Source: Roseiarcus sp963758335 (GTDB lineage: Bacteria; Pseudomonadota; Alphaproteobacteria; Rhizobiales; Beijerinckiaceae). From it: a stretch of DNA of 64,000 bases. This document shows positions 1 to 8,420 of the stretch, piece by piece. Location: the NCBI GenBank assembly GCA_963758335.1, contig CAVWVF010000004.1, positions 434,001-498,000 of the forward strand. The letters are read 5' to 3'. The notes beneath the pieces were generated by a model. It was not told the DNA's origin. It saw only the letters and a list, made by a program, of their open reading frames with translations, and did not search any database. Both the position numbers and the translations under genes were made by a program. The first letter of the stretch is position 1, and each line of letters begins with the position of its first letter.

Positions 1-49
1 CCCATGTTCCCGTCGATCGCCATTTGAGACAGCTCAGCCGGCCGCGCCG

Positions 50-1310
50 TTACTTCAGCGTGACCGAGTCCGCTGCGGTATCGACCGACTTCTCGCTCAA
101 GGTCGGGTCGACGAGTCGCGTCGGCGGCGACGTCGGCGGCGGCGCCGATGGCGCCATGGGTGAACGTGCCGAGCGATTCCACAAGATCCGGCTTCGCGTC
201 GCTCAGCGTCTGCCCTTGCGCCAGACGATCGCCGATGGCGGCGACCACTTCGCCGGTGGCGAACTTGCTGTGGTTGGCGGCGTCGTTGGACGCCACGCTG
301 GTCAGGTCGATGACGTTCACGCGAGCTCTTTCGAGCATCGAGGAATAGGGCTCTTTGGTAGGATCGAGCGCGCCGAGCCGGGTCGAATCGCGCGCGAGGA
401 AGCTCGACAGGCCGAGCGCTTTGTCGTCACCCGAAACGAATAGCGTGAACTGCGTCGTCCTCGGCGCCGCGTCGATCTCGGCGATCTGGCGGCGGAACAC
501 GTCGACGTCGATGTCGGGCGAGGCGAGCATCACGTCCCGGATCTTGGACGGCAATCCGTGATCGCGGATGGCCATCTGCCTCAGCGTCTCGACCGTGAGA
601 TAATTGCCCATCGAGTGGGCGAGAATGGAGATCGAGCCGACGTTCCGGTTGTTCGTAAGCGCCTGCAGCACCGCCTCCAGCGCGTCGCGCGAATACATGG
701 CGCTGTCGCGATCGTAGACGTAATCGACGACGTTGCCGCCCGAGGGCTAGGTGAACAACACCGGCGCCACGTCCACGTGCGCGTCGTGCACGATCTGGGC
801 GAAGCGATAGGCGGCTTCCTCGAAACGGGTGTTGTACCCGTGCACGAAGATGAGGACCTTGTGTCCCGGCGTGCGGGCGACCCGCGCGTTAAAGTGGGCC
901 TTGGCCTGCGCCAGATCCATGCGATCCGCGCGCAGGGTGACGAAGTCACTTTCGGGATCGCCCGGCGGCCTCGAAGGCCACTGAACTTCGCCCGGCTTGC
1001 GCGCGCCTTCCGGCGGAACGGAGACGACAATATCCGCAAAATCGAGACCCCGTCCGCGGACGCCGCCGAACATGACGCCAGGCGGATCGACGACGGGAGC
1101 GCGGGTCGTGGCGACGAGGAGGTCGACCGTACTGGCGCCCGGCGCGCTCGTCCCGACAACGAGGTCGCCGTAGGGGCGGGTGGAGCAGCCGGCGGCAAGC
1201 GTTGCCAGGCCAATCATGAAAATCGCGGCGGCGCGGGGCCGTCGCGCCGTCACCTGACCGCCGATTGCGCCCTTCCAGGCCGGCCCGAACGCGCTCGCGC
1301 TCACGCGCAC
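50..1310 (-). pseudogene. DUF900-type alpha/beta hydrolase lipoprotein, interrupted by an in-frame TAG
   Basis: Predicted secreted lipoprotein esterase/hydrolase of the DUF900 family. The N-terminus has a lipobox-like LAAGC after a short hydrophobic stretch. The core has the family's HGYNTRFEEA segment and a nucleophile elbow AHSMGN. Between them the frame reads ...APVLFT-stop-PSGGNVVDYVYD; the TAG (747-749) sits where the family normally has Trp (FTWPS), so a TGG-to-TAG change is the simplest explanation. After the stop the same frame stays open through the catalytic region. Near 110-125 the frame probably shifts by one base, after which it ends at TAA (50-52) with a plausible tail ...DSVTLK. 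Read-through or sequencing error is possible. Family assignment is confident; inactivation is inferred from the sequence as given. Confidence 0.8.
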
Positions 1311-1322
1311 CCCACAATTCGT

Positions 1323-2135
1323 TCAAACCCGAGATCCGGGCAGCGCCGTTAAACTGAATTCGATCGGCGTTTGCAGCCTGCCGGTCTTCGCGGGTTCGGC
1401 GCTCCGGTGCGCGTTCCAGTACCACCAGATCGCCGCGAGGACGATGACGATCAGCAGAATGATCGCCCACATCGGGAACCCGCTCGAACTTGGGGCAGGC
1501 GCCGGGGTTCGGCTCGCGGCGGCGCTCGACGCGCTTGCTGCGCTGAACGCCGTCGAACGAGCCGGCTGAGCGGCGGCGCCGCGTCCGCCAAGACCCGCCA
1601 GGAGGCCGGTCGCGCCGAGGGCTCGCGACAGGTCGGCCGGAAGCGCCGCGGCTATCGCGTTCTTCTGAGCGCCGAACATCGCAGCGATCGACGACGGATC
1701 CGACCAGTTGGACGGGTCTTGCTGGCCGATCGCGCCGATCGCCGATTGTGCGGCGGCGCCGATCGCGGACTGCACCGCGACCAGCGGCGCGCCCGAGTAT
1801 TGGCTCAGCGCGCCGGCGATGCTCGACAAGCCTGAGCCGCCGAGCAGGCCGCCAAGCAGATTTGCGCCCTCGTTGAGCGCGCCGAGATTTCCCCCGCTGA
1901 TCGCGCCGGAAAGCCTTGTCAAAAGATCGGGGTCCGAGTTCGACACGATGTCGACCAATTTCCGAGCGCTGCCGGGCGCCGCCGCGGTCGTGGCGAGCGC
2001 GCCGAGGACCACGGGAATCGCGGCGCTGACCAGCTTCTGCGCCACCGCTTCGTTGATGCCGGTCGCGCGCGCCAAGCTGCCGACCAGCTGTGGCGTGAGA
2101 AATTGAGACACCAAACCGACGAGATCGATTGCCAT
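1323..2135 (-). CDS. DUF937 domain protein with C-terminal membrane anchor
   Basis: About 270 aa. I start it at ATG 2135 (MAIDLVGLVSQFLTP) because a GGGGG ribosome-binding sequence lies just upstream; the open frame extends further 5' but without family similarity. Residues about 1-190 match the DUF937 pattern: Gly/Ala/Leu-rich amphipathic repeats such as LLGGLLGGSGLSSIAG. An Ala/Ser/Pro-rich linker follows, then one strong transmembrane segment (MWAIILLIVIVLAAIWWYW) and a short basic tail. Function of the family is unknown. It lies 12 bp upstream of the broken hydrolase on the same strand, so the two may have formed an operon. Intact. Confidence 0.8.
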   Translation of the reverse strand: MAIDLVGLVSQFLTPQLVGSLARATGINEAVAQKLVSAAIPVVLGALATTAAAPGSARKLVDIVSNSDPDLLTRLSGAISGGNLGALNEGANLLGGLLGGSGLSSIAGALSQYSGAPLVAVQSAIGAAAQSAIGAIGQQDPSNWSDPSSIAAMFGAQKNAIAAALPADLSRALGATGLLAGLGGRGAAAQPARSTAFSAASASSAAASRTPAPAPSSSGFPMWAIILLIVIVLAAIWWYWNAHRSAEPAKTGRLQTPIEFSLTALPGSRV

Positions 2136-2342
2136 TGGACATCCCCCAACGGAATTCAGAGGCGGCGCCCCTCCGAAATTCCGCAAACGCGCCCGGCCCG
2201 TTTCCGTTGCCCCGACACGGCGCAACAACCTAACCGCTCGTGGCGCAAAATCCTAGCCGGAGCGAGGACGGAAGTTATCTTTCCTGCGGCTTGCGGGCGG
2301 CCAGAACAATGCTCGAAAAACTAGCCAAAGATATTTGAAATT

Positions 2343-2750
2343 TCAGGACGGTGGCGCGAGCAGGTGCGTGGGGTATCCGAGGATGGTTGAGACGCGCCGG
2401 GTCTGGCGATCGGAATAGATGAAGGCGGGTCCCTCGATGCGATAGTTGCCCTTCCAATCGATGACGAAGCAGGTATCGTTTTCTTCGATGTGGACGGGTT
2501 CGGGGTCGCCGTCGCGGGCCAGCCTTGCGGCGAGTTGATCGGACGGGTCGAGCAGCCAGGCGTCGCCGGTTTCGGTAGACAACAGGACCAGCTGACCAAC
2601 AGTGACGACGCGCCCATGGCGGTCAGCAGCCCGGCGCTGGATGGAGCGGACCTCGTCGGCGAGGCGAAAGCTCTTCCCCTCCACCATCTGTTTGCCCGGT
2701 CGACGCCGGATCGCCTTTCGAACCCTGCCGGGTACCGAGGGGGCTGCCAT
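2343..2750 (-). CDS. hypothetical protein, divergent partner of the 2.7-kb element ORF
   Basis: 135 aa if started at ATG 2750, which overlaps the start codon of the divergent plus-strand gene in one CCATGG. An internal ATG at 2687 is an alternative; neither has a clear ribosome-binding site. The C-terminal half reads like a small folded domain (WLLDPSDQLAARLARDG, then VIDWKGNYRIEGPAFIYSD). I do not recognise a characterised family. The head-to-head arrangement with the unusual 2749-4298 gene suggests both belong to one mobile unit, which is an inference. Coding potential is supported by sensible amino-acid composition and the GC-rich third-position bias of neighbouring genes. Confidence 0.5.
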   Translation of the reverse strand: MAAPSVPGRVRKAIRRRPGKQMVEGKSFRLADEVRSIQRRAADRHGRVVTVGQLVLLSTETGDAWLLDPSDQLAARLARDGDPEPVHIEENDTCFVIDWKGNYRIEGPAFIYSDRQTRRVSTILGYPTHLLAPPS

Positions 2751-4554
2751 GGATTTGTTCACCAAGCTGTTCGGTGACTTCTTGGTCTTCGTCTATCACT
2801 GCTTCGACCGGATTGTCATTCGCGGCTATCTGACGGCGCTGTCGCGGCCCGAGCTGGTCGTCCACTTCTTCCGTGAGATCGTCGGGGTGGCGGAGGTCAG
2901 CAAGGAGGCGCTGAGCCAGCGGACGGCCGATTGCCAGAATTGGGTGGAAGCCTACGCGCGCAATCACGCGATCCCGATCGAATGGGCCGAGAAGGGGGTA
3001 CGCAAGGAGGACCACGTGCTGCGGTGGCTGCGCCGCATGGAGAAGCGCAATGCCTACGGTGTCTACTTCATCTTCAAGAGCATGGAGCAAGGGCCGACCT
3101 TCCGCATCAGCCTGCCGAAGTACCCGGCCAAGGACCCGCACTACCGCATCGTCGCGCACCAGCGCAGCCGCTTCACGCATTACTACTTCTATGTCCGCGA
3201 CGAGGGGCTCGGACCGATGGTTGTGCGGGTGGCTTCCTTCTTCCCCTTCCAGACCACCTACTATCTCAACGGCCACAGCTTCATCGAGCAGGAGCTGAAG
3301 CGGGCGGGGATCGGCTTCCGCAAGGAGGACAACGCTTTCCTCGCCGTCGACGACGTCGCGGCGCTGCAGGCGTCGGCCGACCGGCTGAGCCCAGAGATCA
3401 TCCGCCGCCGCCTCGACTACTGGACCCTGATCATCGGACCGAAATTCTCAAAGAAGGAGCGCGCCAAGCTCAACCTGTCACGCTTCTACGCCATCTCCCA
3501 GATCGAGTACTGCCGCAACTTCATCTTCAGGCGTCGCTTTCCCATCCACAAGCTATTCGAGCGCAGCTGCGAACTCGGCCTGTGGCGGCTCAGTGCTGAC
3601 AAGATCGCCACGATCTTCGGCAAGCGGGTCAGTCGCCGGATGCATGGCAAGCTGGCCACCGTCATCGACCAGATCGAGCACGGCCATCATGTCTTCCGCG
3701 CCTACTTCAAGAGCGGCTTCCTCAAACAGTATGAGAAGTTCCTGACCTTTCTGCGCAACGAATTGGTCTCCAACAATCTCACCGACTTCGGCCTCAAGAA
3801 GGGGCTCGACCATCTCGATGCCGTGCGGACCACCTTCCAGCTGATCACGGATCGCTTCGCCGGCTTCCAGGCCGAGTGGCTCAACGTGCATGTCGATTTC
3901 CCGCTGCTGCAGCGCCTCGCCCATCCGATCACGATCGGCGCGGTGCGTTATCCCGGCCTCAAGATCCACGAGCCGCGCATCATCCGCCTGTTCGAGGTCC
4001 TCCTGCATGGCGGTCCTCAGATCGGCGGCTGGACGGCCCGGCAGATCCATCAAGCCGTCCTCGACACCTTCGACCTCTCTGAGAAGACCTACCGCCTGAA
4101 CCAGCTCCGCTACGACTTGCGCAAGCTCAAGGGACACGGCCTGATCGAGCGCGACGGCTCGCGCTACGCCTACCGGCTCTCACCCAAGGGCGTCCAAGTC
4201 GCCCTCCTCTTCCTCTTCTTCCACAAGCGCCTGTGCGGCCCCCTCGCCAACAGCCGCTTCCATCACCGGCCGGACCCGCAACACCGTCCAAACTCCGACG
4301 AGGGCGGCCGGCGCGCCGCGATTATGTACACGCTCATCGAGACCGCTCGCCTCAATGACGTCGATCCCGAGGCTTGGCTCGCGGACGTCATCGCCCGCAT
4401 CGCCGATCATCCGATCAATCGCGTCGACCAGCTGCTGCCCTGGAACTGGTCTCCGATCCCAGCTCAGGCCAAGGCCGCCTTATCAGCCCGCTCCGTCGTC
4501 GCATCACGCTTACGGTCCTACGCGACCACAGAGCCCGTCAGAGACGTGGGCTGA
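2749..4554 (+). CDS. multicopy element protein of unknown function (wHTH C-terminus) fused to an IS66 transposase tail
   Basis: ATG 2749 follows GAGGGGGC, a good ribosome-binding site; the open frame begins earlier at 2602. The first roughly 517 aa form one unfamiliar protein: an aromatic/basic N-terminus (MDLFTKLFGDFLVFVYHCFD), a long basic middle, and a C-terminal helix-turn-helix-like stretch (WTARQIHQAVLDTF...RYDLRKLKGHGLIERDGSRYAYRLS). No transposase DDE, Y or S signature is evident. Pieces of the same gene recur scrambled at 6602-6804, so it is mobile or recombinogenic. From about 4299 the frame continues into DEGGRRAAIMYTLIETARLNDVDPEAWLADV...LLPWNW, the C-terminus of IS66 TnpC, so the annotated product is a chimera. 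Function unknown. Confidence 0.65.
   Translation: MDLFTKLFGDFLVFVYHCFDRIVIRGYLTALSRPELVVHFFREIVGVAEVSKEALSQRTADCQNWVEAYARNHAIPIEWAEKGVRKEDHVLRWLRRMEKRNAYGVYFIFKSMEQGPTFRISLPKYPAKDPHYRIVAHQRSRFTHYYFYVRDEGLGPMVVRVASFFPFQTTYYLNGHSFIEQELKRAGIGFRKEDNAFLAVDDVAALQASADRLSPEIIRRRLDYWTLIIGPKFSKKERAKLNLSRFYAISQIEYCRNFIFRRRFPIHKLFERSCELGLWRLSADKIATIFGKRVSRRMHGKLATVIDQIEHGHHVFRAYFKSGFLKQYEKFLTFLRNELVSNNLTDFGLKKGLDHLDAVRTTFQLITDRFAGFQAEWLNVHVDFPLLQRLAHPITIGAVRYPGLKIHEPRIIRLFEVLLHGGPQIGGWTARQIHQAVLDTFDLSEKTYRLNQLRYDLRKLKGHGLIERDGSRYAYRLSPKGVQVALLFLFFHKRLCGPLANSRFHHRPDPQHRPNSDEGGRRAAIMYTLIETARLNDVDPEAWLADVIARIADHPINRVDQLLPWNWSPIPAQAKAALSARSVVASRLRSYATTEPVRDVG
4299..4554 (+). mobile_element. IS66 TnpC C-terminal fragment
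   Basis: The translated segment SDEGGRRAAIMYTLIETARL followed by NDVDPEAWLADVIARIADHP and DQLLPWNW is the conserved C-terminal end of IS66-family TnpC. It is joined in frame to the unrelated upstream gene, with no TnpA, TnpB or N-terminal TnpC here. A different N-terminal and middle TnpC remnant lies at 20248-22751. The junction near 4298 is a recombination scar. Confidence 0.75.
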
Positions 4555-4579
4555 GAACGACGCTTACGATTGTGTTGGC

Positions 4580-4725
4580 CTCCGGCGAAACTCAAGTTGG
4601 CGTGGCACACGCCTTGGACGGTCGCGGCGGTTTCGGGCGGATTTGGACGGGGCCGGCGGCGGCGGAGCTTGGCGGGCGCGCGGCGGCAGGGCGATGTGGA
4701 CGCTCTTGAACGGCTTGGTCACCAT
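4580..4725 (-). pseudogene. IS1634-like transposase C-terminal remnant
   Basis: The minus strand encodes FKSVHIALPPRARQAPPPPA and a basic tail. This closely resembles the extreme C-terminus of the IS1634-like transposase at 20739 (HIALPPRARQARPPPIAQ). The nucleotide similarity continues past the gene end: the CGGCGAAA and TTGGCGTGGCAC motifs near 4590-4610 match 20715-20735. Only the last 40-50 codons survive and they abut the orfA remnant that follows. Confidence 0.6.
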
Positions 4726-4895
4726 GCGATTGAGCCGGCCACGCCGTGCGCCCGATAGGCCTTGCGCCACTCATAAATCAAGCTGTGGCGCAACCCGCAC
4801 TCCAGCGCAAGCCGCGCCACCCCTCGCGCCTCTCCAGCCGCGAGAGAAGACGCACTTTGAATTCGGTAGAAGAAACGCTGCGATGCTTCCGACAT
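4719..4895 (-). pseudogene. helix-turn-helix transposase subunit (orfA) remnant
   Basis: 58 codons from ATG 4895. The segment VARLALECGLRHSLIYEWRK is a typical homeodomain-like HTH of small IS transposase subunits (orfA of IS3-like or related elements). Before it the expected coding has degenerated (RFFYRIQSASSLAAGEARG). After AHGVAG the frame ends, and sequence switches to the IS1634-like remnant. Upstream, 4896-4957 resembles an IS terminus. Non-functional on its own. Confidence 0.6.
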
Positions 4896-5136
4896 GGTCC
4901 CTCCTCGGAAGCGACATTATCCATTTAACCCGTGTCTAACTTCGGGGTCCACTCTATGTGTGCTGGGCGGCACTGAGGAGACAATCGACTTTTTTTCTAC
5001 CGGCTTTTCGCTTAGACTGGTCCGTCGTTGGGCGCGGAAGCATTAACCAATCTTCAGAGGCAATTCGTGCTTGGCGGCGGAAGGTAACGCCGAGGTCGGC
5101 AATGTTGGGAGTCCCGACGGACTGCGAGCGCTACAG

Positions 5137-6567
5137 ATGAGGAGCGACAGTGAAGCTGCGCCTGAGTCGGCGGCCTCCTTCACACGCGCATCTCACGCGT
5201 CCTCGGTGCGGCGGTGGCGTTTGCCAATTGCCTATCGCGCGATTTCCTCTGTAGCGCTGTGCAGTGACCTTGCGCTGATCTCCGCGAGCGCCTTCAGTGT
5301 CGAGGCTCTGTACCATAATATTCCTTCCGAATTTGAAGGAGAGTTCTCCCACACAATGGCTGCGGCGATGTTCGTCGCGGTTCTCTTCATCGCCGCCATG
5401 CGAGTCCAGAAACTCTATGATCCCACACGATTGATCGTCATGGACGACCAGGCGCGCAGTGTGCTCAGCGCTTGGTGCGGTGCCTTCCTAATTCTGGCCT
5501 CCGGCGTTTTCACTTGGGGCGTCAGCCGTGACTCGCCTGTCGAGAAGCGCACGGAGGTGATGATGTCCCCGCCGTCGTCCTCGCCAGTTCGGCTATCCGT
5601 TGTCGTTTCGTGGACAGGTTCGCGGAGCCCAAGGTCTCCTCCCGTGTTTCCCGGCAACGGCCAGCAAAGACTTATCGCGTGGCGACATTCTGATTTTCTG
5701 GGCGTTCGGGGCTATCGCTCTCCTAACGCACCGGGCGTTCTGGCGGATCGCGCTCCCTCGCGCGCTTGAGAGCGGTGCCCTGCGGGGGCGAACAGTCGTC
5801 ACTCTCACTTCCGAGAACGCCATCCCTCAACGTTTCGTCGAAAACTTGACACGTCACGGCTACCATATCGTAGCCCATTTCCATATCCCTACGGGCGAAC
5901 CATCTGCCGACGACGTTGTTGACAACATTATCTCGATGTGTCGGACCTCGGAGATCGAGGAGGTCGTGCTTTTTGTTAATCCGGAGCGGATGTCCCACTT
6001 GCGATCGATCGCACGGCGGCTGCGAGTTCTTCCGTTGTTCCGTTGCCGGTAACCCTTGTGCCAGTCGGCGCTCTTTCCCAGCTTTTTCAGAGAGCCCACA
6101 ACGAAATCGGCGATACCGTTGCGATCGAGTTACAACGGGCCGCGCTCTCTCCCGCCGAGCAGGTCTTCAAGCGCGCTGTCGACATTGTCTTGTCTGTATC
6201 GGCGCTTGCGCTCTTGTCGCCTTTGATGGTGGCGGTCGCGATCGCGATCAAGCTCGATTCCGCTGGACCGGTGCTTTTTTGCCAAACCAGACAGGGGTTC
6301 AATGGGAGACTGTTTAGCATCGATAAGTTTCGCTCAATGACGGTGATGGAAGATGGAGACGTCGTTCGTCAGGCCCAGAAGCGTGACTCGCGCATCACTC
6401 GAGTGGGATATTGGATTCGGCGGCTGAGCATCGACGAACTTCCCCAGCTGTTTAACGTCGTCCGGGGCGATATGTCGGTCGTTGGTCCGCGCCCCCACGC
6501 CTCCGCTCACGACCGCTATTTCGCATCTACAATCGAGAAATATGCTTTCCGTCATCAGCCTCAATGA
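5137..6567 (+). pseudogene. polyprenyl glycosylphosphotransferase (exopolysaccharide initiating sugar transferase), frameshifted and 3'-truncated
   Basis: Membrane enzyme family that transfers a sugar-1-phosphate to undecaprenyl phosphate to start exopolysaccharide synthesis. Pieces in order: N-terminal membrane region (5137-5535, ending GVFTWGVS); a continuation in another frame (about 5668-6029, DLSRGDILIFWAFG...RRLRVLP); then the cytoplasmic catalytic domain (6046-6567, FKRAVDIVLSVSALALLSPL, DKFRSMTV, RRLSIDELPQLFNVVRGDMSVVGPRP). The second break is an exact 8-bp tandem duplication, TTCCGTTG x2 at 6030-6045; removing one copy restores the frame. The first break involves roughly 130 nt of extra or scrambled sequence. 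The 3' end stops after EKYAFRH, about 40-50 residues short, where foreign sequence begins. Confidence 0.85.
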
Positions 6568-6601
6568 CAATGTTCAACTCGTCTTGTCTATGATCCCTCA
6601 G

Positions 6602-6804
6602 GCGATCCGTGATCAGCTGGAAGGTGGTCCGCACGGCATCGAGATGGTCGAGCCCCTTAAGCAGGCCGAAGTCGGGCCACAGCTTCATCGAGCAGGAGCT
6701 GAAGCGGGCGGGGATCGGCTTCCGCAAGCATGACAACGCCACCCCGACGATCTCACGGAAGAAGTGGACGACCAGCTCGGGCCGCGACAGCGCCGTCAGA
6801 TAGT
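6602..6804. mobile_element. scrambled fragments of the 2749-4298 element gene
   Basis: Three adjacent pieces of the upstream gene in alternating orientation. Bases 6602-6676 are the reverse complement of about 3782-3856. Bases 6675-6735 copy about 3271-3330 forward. Bases 6741-6803 are the reverse complement of about 2827-2889. Similarity is near-identical apart from a few bases at the joints. The mosaic replaces the end of the sugar-transferase gene and the start of the exosortase gene. Confidence 0.85.
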
Positions 6805-7257
6805 GTGCTCGCCCAATACGCGACCGTCGCCAAGCAGAACGGGGTCATGATCATGATCGGATCCTATGAACTCATGGTAAAGGATCCGTGCTCGGGAATG
6901 AATTCCATCTTCGCCCTCTCCGCAATCGGAATCTTCTATGTACATGAGTTCGTGGTCAGGAAAGGTTGGCCACGGAAGATGATTCTGATCGCTTCGATCA
7001 TTCCAATAACAATATTAGCCAATTTCCTCCGAGTTCTGACGCTGGTTCTTGCGGCGTACTATCTTGGTGTGGACCGAGTTGAGGGGCTGTTTCATGACGT
7101 GACCGGTATCGCGCTGTTTGTGTTCGCGCTTGCGCTGTTTTTATTCATCGACGCCGTGCTCATTGGCGTCGGGCGCCTCGTCACCCGATTATCCCCGTCG
7201 TTGAGGCATTGGCTCACAGCGAAGCGGACCAGGCGAGATCATGATTACTGTTTATGA
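6805..7257 (+). pseudogene. exosortase (EpsH/Xrt family), 5'-truncated
   Basis: Exosortases are multi-spanning membrane cysteine transpeptidases that process PEP-CTERM-like proteins and sit in exopolysaccharide loci. The surviving C-terminal about 150 aa contains the expected catalytic triad positions: Cys in KDPCSGMNSIFAL, Arg in ANFLRVLTLV, and His in EGLFHDVTG, between hydrophobic helices. The N-terminal helices are missing and replaced by the scrambled element, so no start codon or signal for translation is evident. Its place just after an initiating sugar transferase fits the family's usual context. Confidence 0.85.
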
Positions 7258-7395
7258 CACCCTCACCGTTGCTTGTTTCGTATGCGTCGTAGTGTCGTAC
7301 TTGATGTTCACAAAAGGCGGTATGATTGTGCTGGCGCATTTCATGCTCTGACGGTGGCTCTCGCGACTGCCAATCAGCTGGTAACTCGGGGATGA
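7241..7395 (+). pseudogene. small hydrophobic protein downstream of the exosortase, frameshifted
   Basis: ATG 7241 overlaps the end of the exosortase frame. It gives MITVYDTLTVACFVCVVVSY and continues to LAHFML before a TGA at 7349-7351. A one-base shift near 7342 would continue it as ALTVALATANQLVTRG, stopping at 7395 in an ATGA overlap with the next frame. One hydrophobic helix is obvious. Small membrane proteins beside exosortases are known, but I cannot name this one. Confidence 0.4.
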
Positions 7396-7655
7396 ACGTG
7401 ATTGCAACTATTATAATAGTTGTCGGTACCGCCTATACCTACATATTTGTTCGCCCTGAGAAGGCCGGTGGCGCAAGTCGTCTTCGGAGCCGTCGTGGGA
7501 CACGCGCGGGATGCAGTATTCAGCGGGTCTTCGCCCCCAAGGTCGAGAACGACTGCACCGTGGCAACTGAACTCCAGCAAACAGTGTCGGGGGCCGGGCA
7601 GGGCCGGGCTGGCACTTGGCGACGACTATTTTCTTCTGACAAAATAAAAGAGTGA
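7392..7655 (+). CDS. putative small membrane-anchored protein, degraded C-terminus
   Basis: Starts with ATG overlapping the preceding stop (ATGA). The first about 22 residues form a transmembrane segment (MNVIATIIIVVGTAYTYIFV). The rest is Arg/Gly/Ser-rich without recognisable domain and may be out of its original frame. Possibly the last member of the exosortase cluster; function unknown. Low confidence that it is expressed as annotated. Confidence 0.3.
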   Translation: MNVIATIIIVVGTAYTYIFVRPEKAGGASRLRSRRGTRAGCSIQRVFAPKVENDCTVATELQQTVSGAGQGRAGTWRRLFSSDKIKE

Positions 7656-7734
7656 ACATGCCGGTCGGATTTGCGGAGACTCTCATACCTCGATTTGGTA
7701 AAGGATCGGAACGCATAAAGGATCGAGACACGTT

Positions 7735-8325
7735 ATGAGTGAGTTCTTGTTGCCGCGGTCGCCGCGGTCCTCAGCTCGAAACTTGCGAGTAAACTTGACG
7801 GACACTCCCATCGGTATAGTCACGGTTTCTGACAGGGTCTCGCAAGGCGTCTATGAGGACAAGGGCGGGCCGGGCATCGAATCGGCGCTGCGTGATCTCC
7901 TCAGCTCGCCCTGGTGCCCGGTCCGTCGGCTGGTGCCTGACGAACGTCTCGCGATCGAGGCGGTGCTTCGCGAGCTAGCCGACCTAGAACGCTGCCCTCT
8001 CATCCTCACGACTGGGGGTACCGGACCGAGCCTCCGCGACGTTACGCCCGAAGCGACGGAAGCGGTCTGTGACCGGCTGCTACCTGGCTTTGGCGAACTC
8101 ATGCGCGCAACGAGCCTGGCCGAGGTTCCCACAGCGATCCTGTCGCGCCAGATCGCCGGCACGCGCGGCTCGAGCCTCATCATCAACCTTCCGGGCAAGC
8201 CGACGGCAATTCGCACCTGCCTCGACGCCGTCTTCGCCGCTGTTCCCTACTGCATTGATCTCATTGGCGGCGACCGGCTGGAGACAAACCCGGAATTCTG
8301 CGAGGCCTTCCGCCCAAAATCATGA
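7735..8325 (+). CDS. mogA: molybdopterin adenylyltransferase MogA
   Basis: 196 aa. Adenylylates molybdopterin before molybdenum insertion in Moco synthesis; cytoplasmic. The MoCF-family signatures are present: VTVSDRVSQGVYEDKGGP near the N-terminus, the nucleotide/pterin motif TTGGTGPSLRDVTPEAT, the LLPGFGELMR segment, and SSLIINLPGKP. ATG 7735 follows AAAGGA (about 13 nt upstream). The first about 20 residues are a variable, Arg-rich extension, so translation from a later start is possible. Intact, and the first normal gene after the ruined exosortase locus. Confidence 0.93.
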   Translation: MSEFLLPRSPRSSARNLRVNLTDTPIGIVTVSDRVSQGVYEDKGGPGIESALRDLLSSPWCPVRRLVPDERLAIEAVLRELADLERCPLILTTGGTGPSLRDVTPEATEAVCDRLLPGFGELMRATSLAEVPTAILSRQIAGTRGSSLIINLPGKPTAIRTCLDAVFAAVPYCIDLIGGDRLETNPEFCEAFRPKS

Positions 8326-8420
8326 GGCGACACCTAGCCTCTTCTGGAAGAACTCGAGGCGGTAGAACATTCGCTTTTGCGGGCGCGCTTCAGTAATTGG
8401 GATGAAGACCGGGATTCTCG

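Noticed and set aside
747..749. TAG read as pyrrolysine in the DUF900 gene, given an MttB-family gene in the window
   Set aside because: The MttB-like gene has no in-frame TAG, no pyl genes are visible, and the hydrolase stop replaces a conserved Trp, not a pyrrolysine site.
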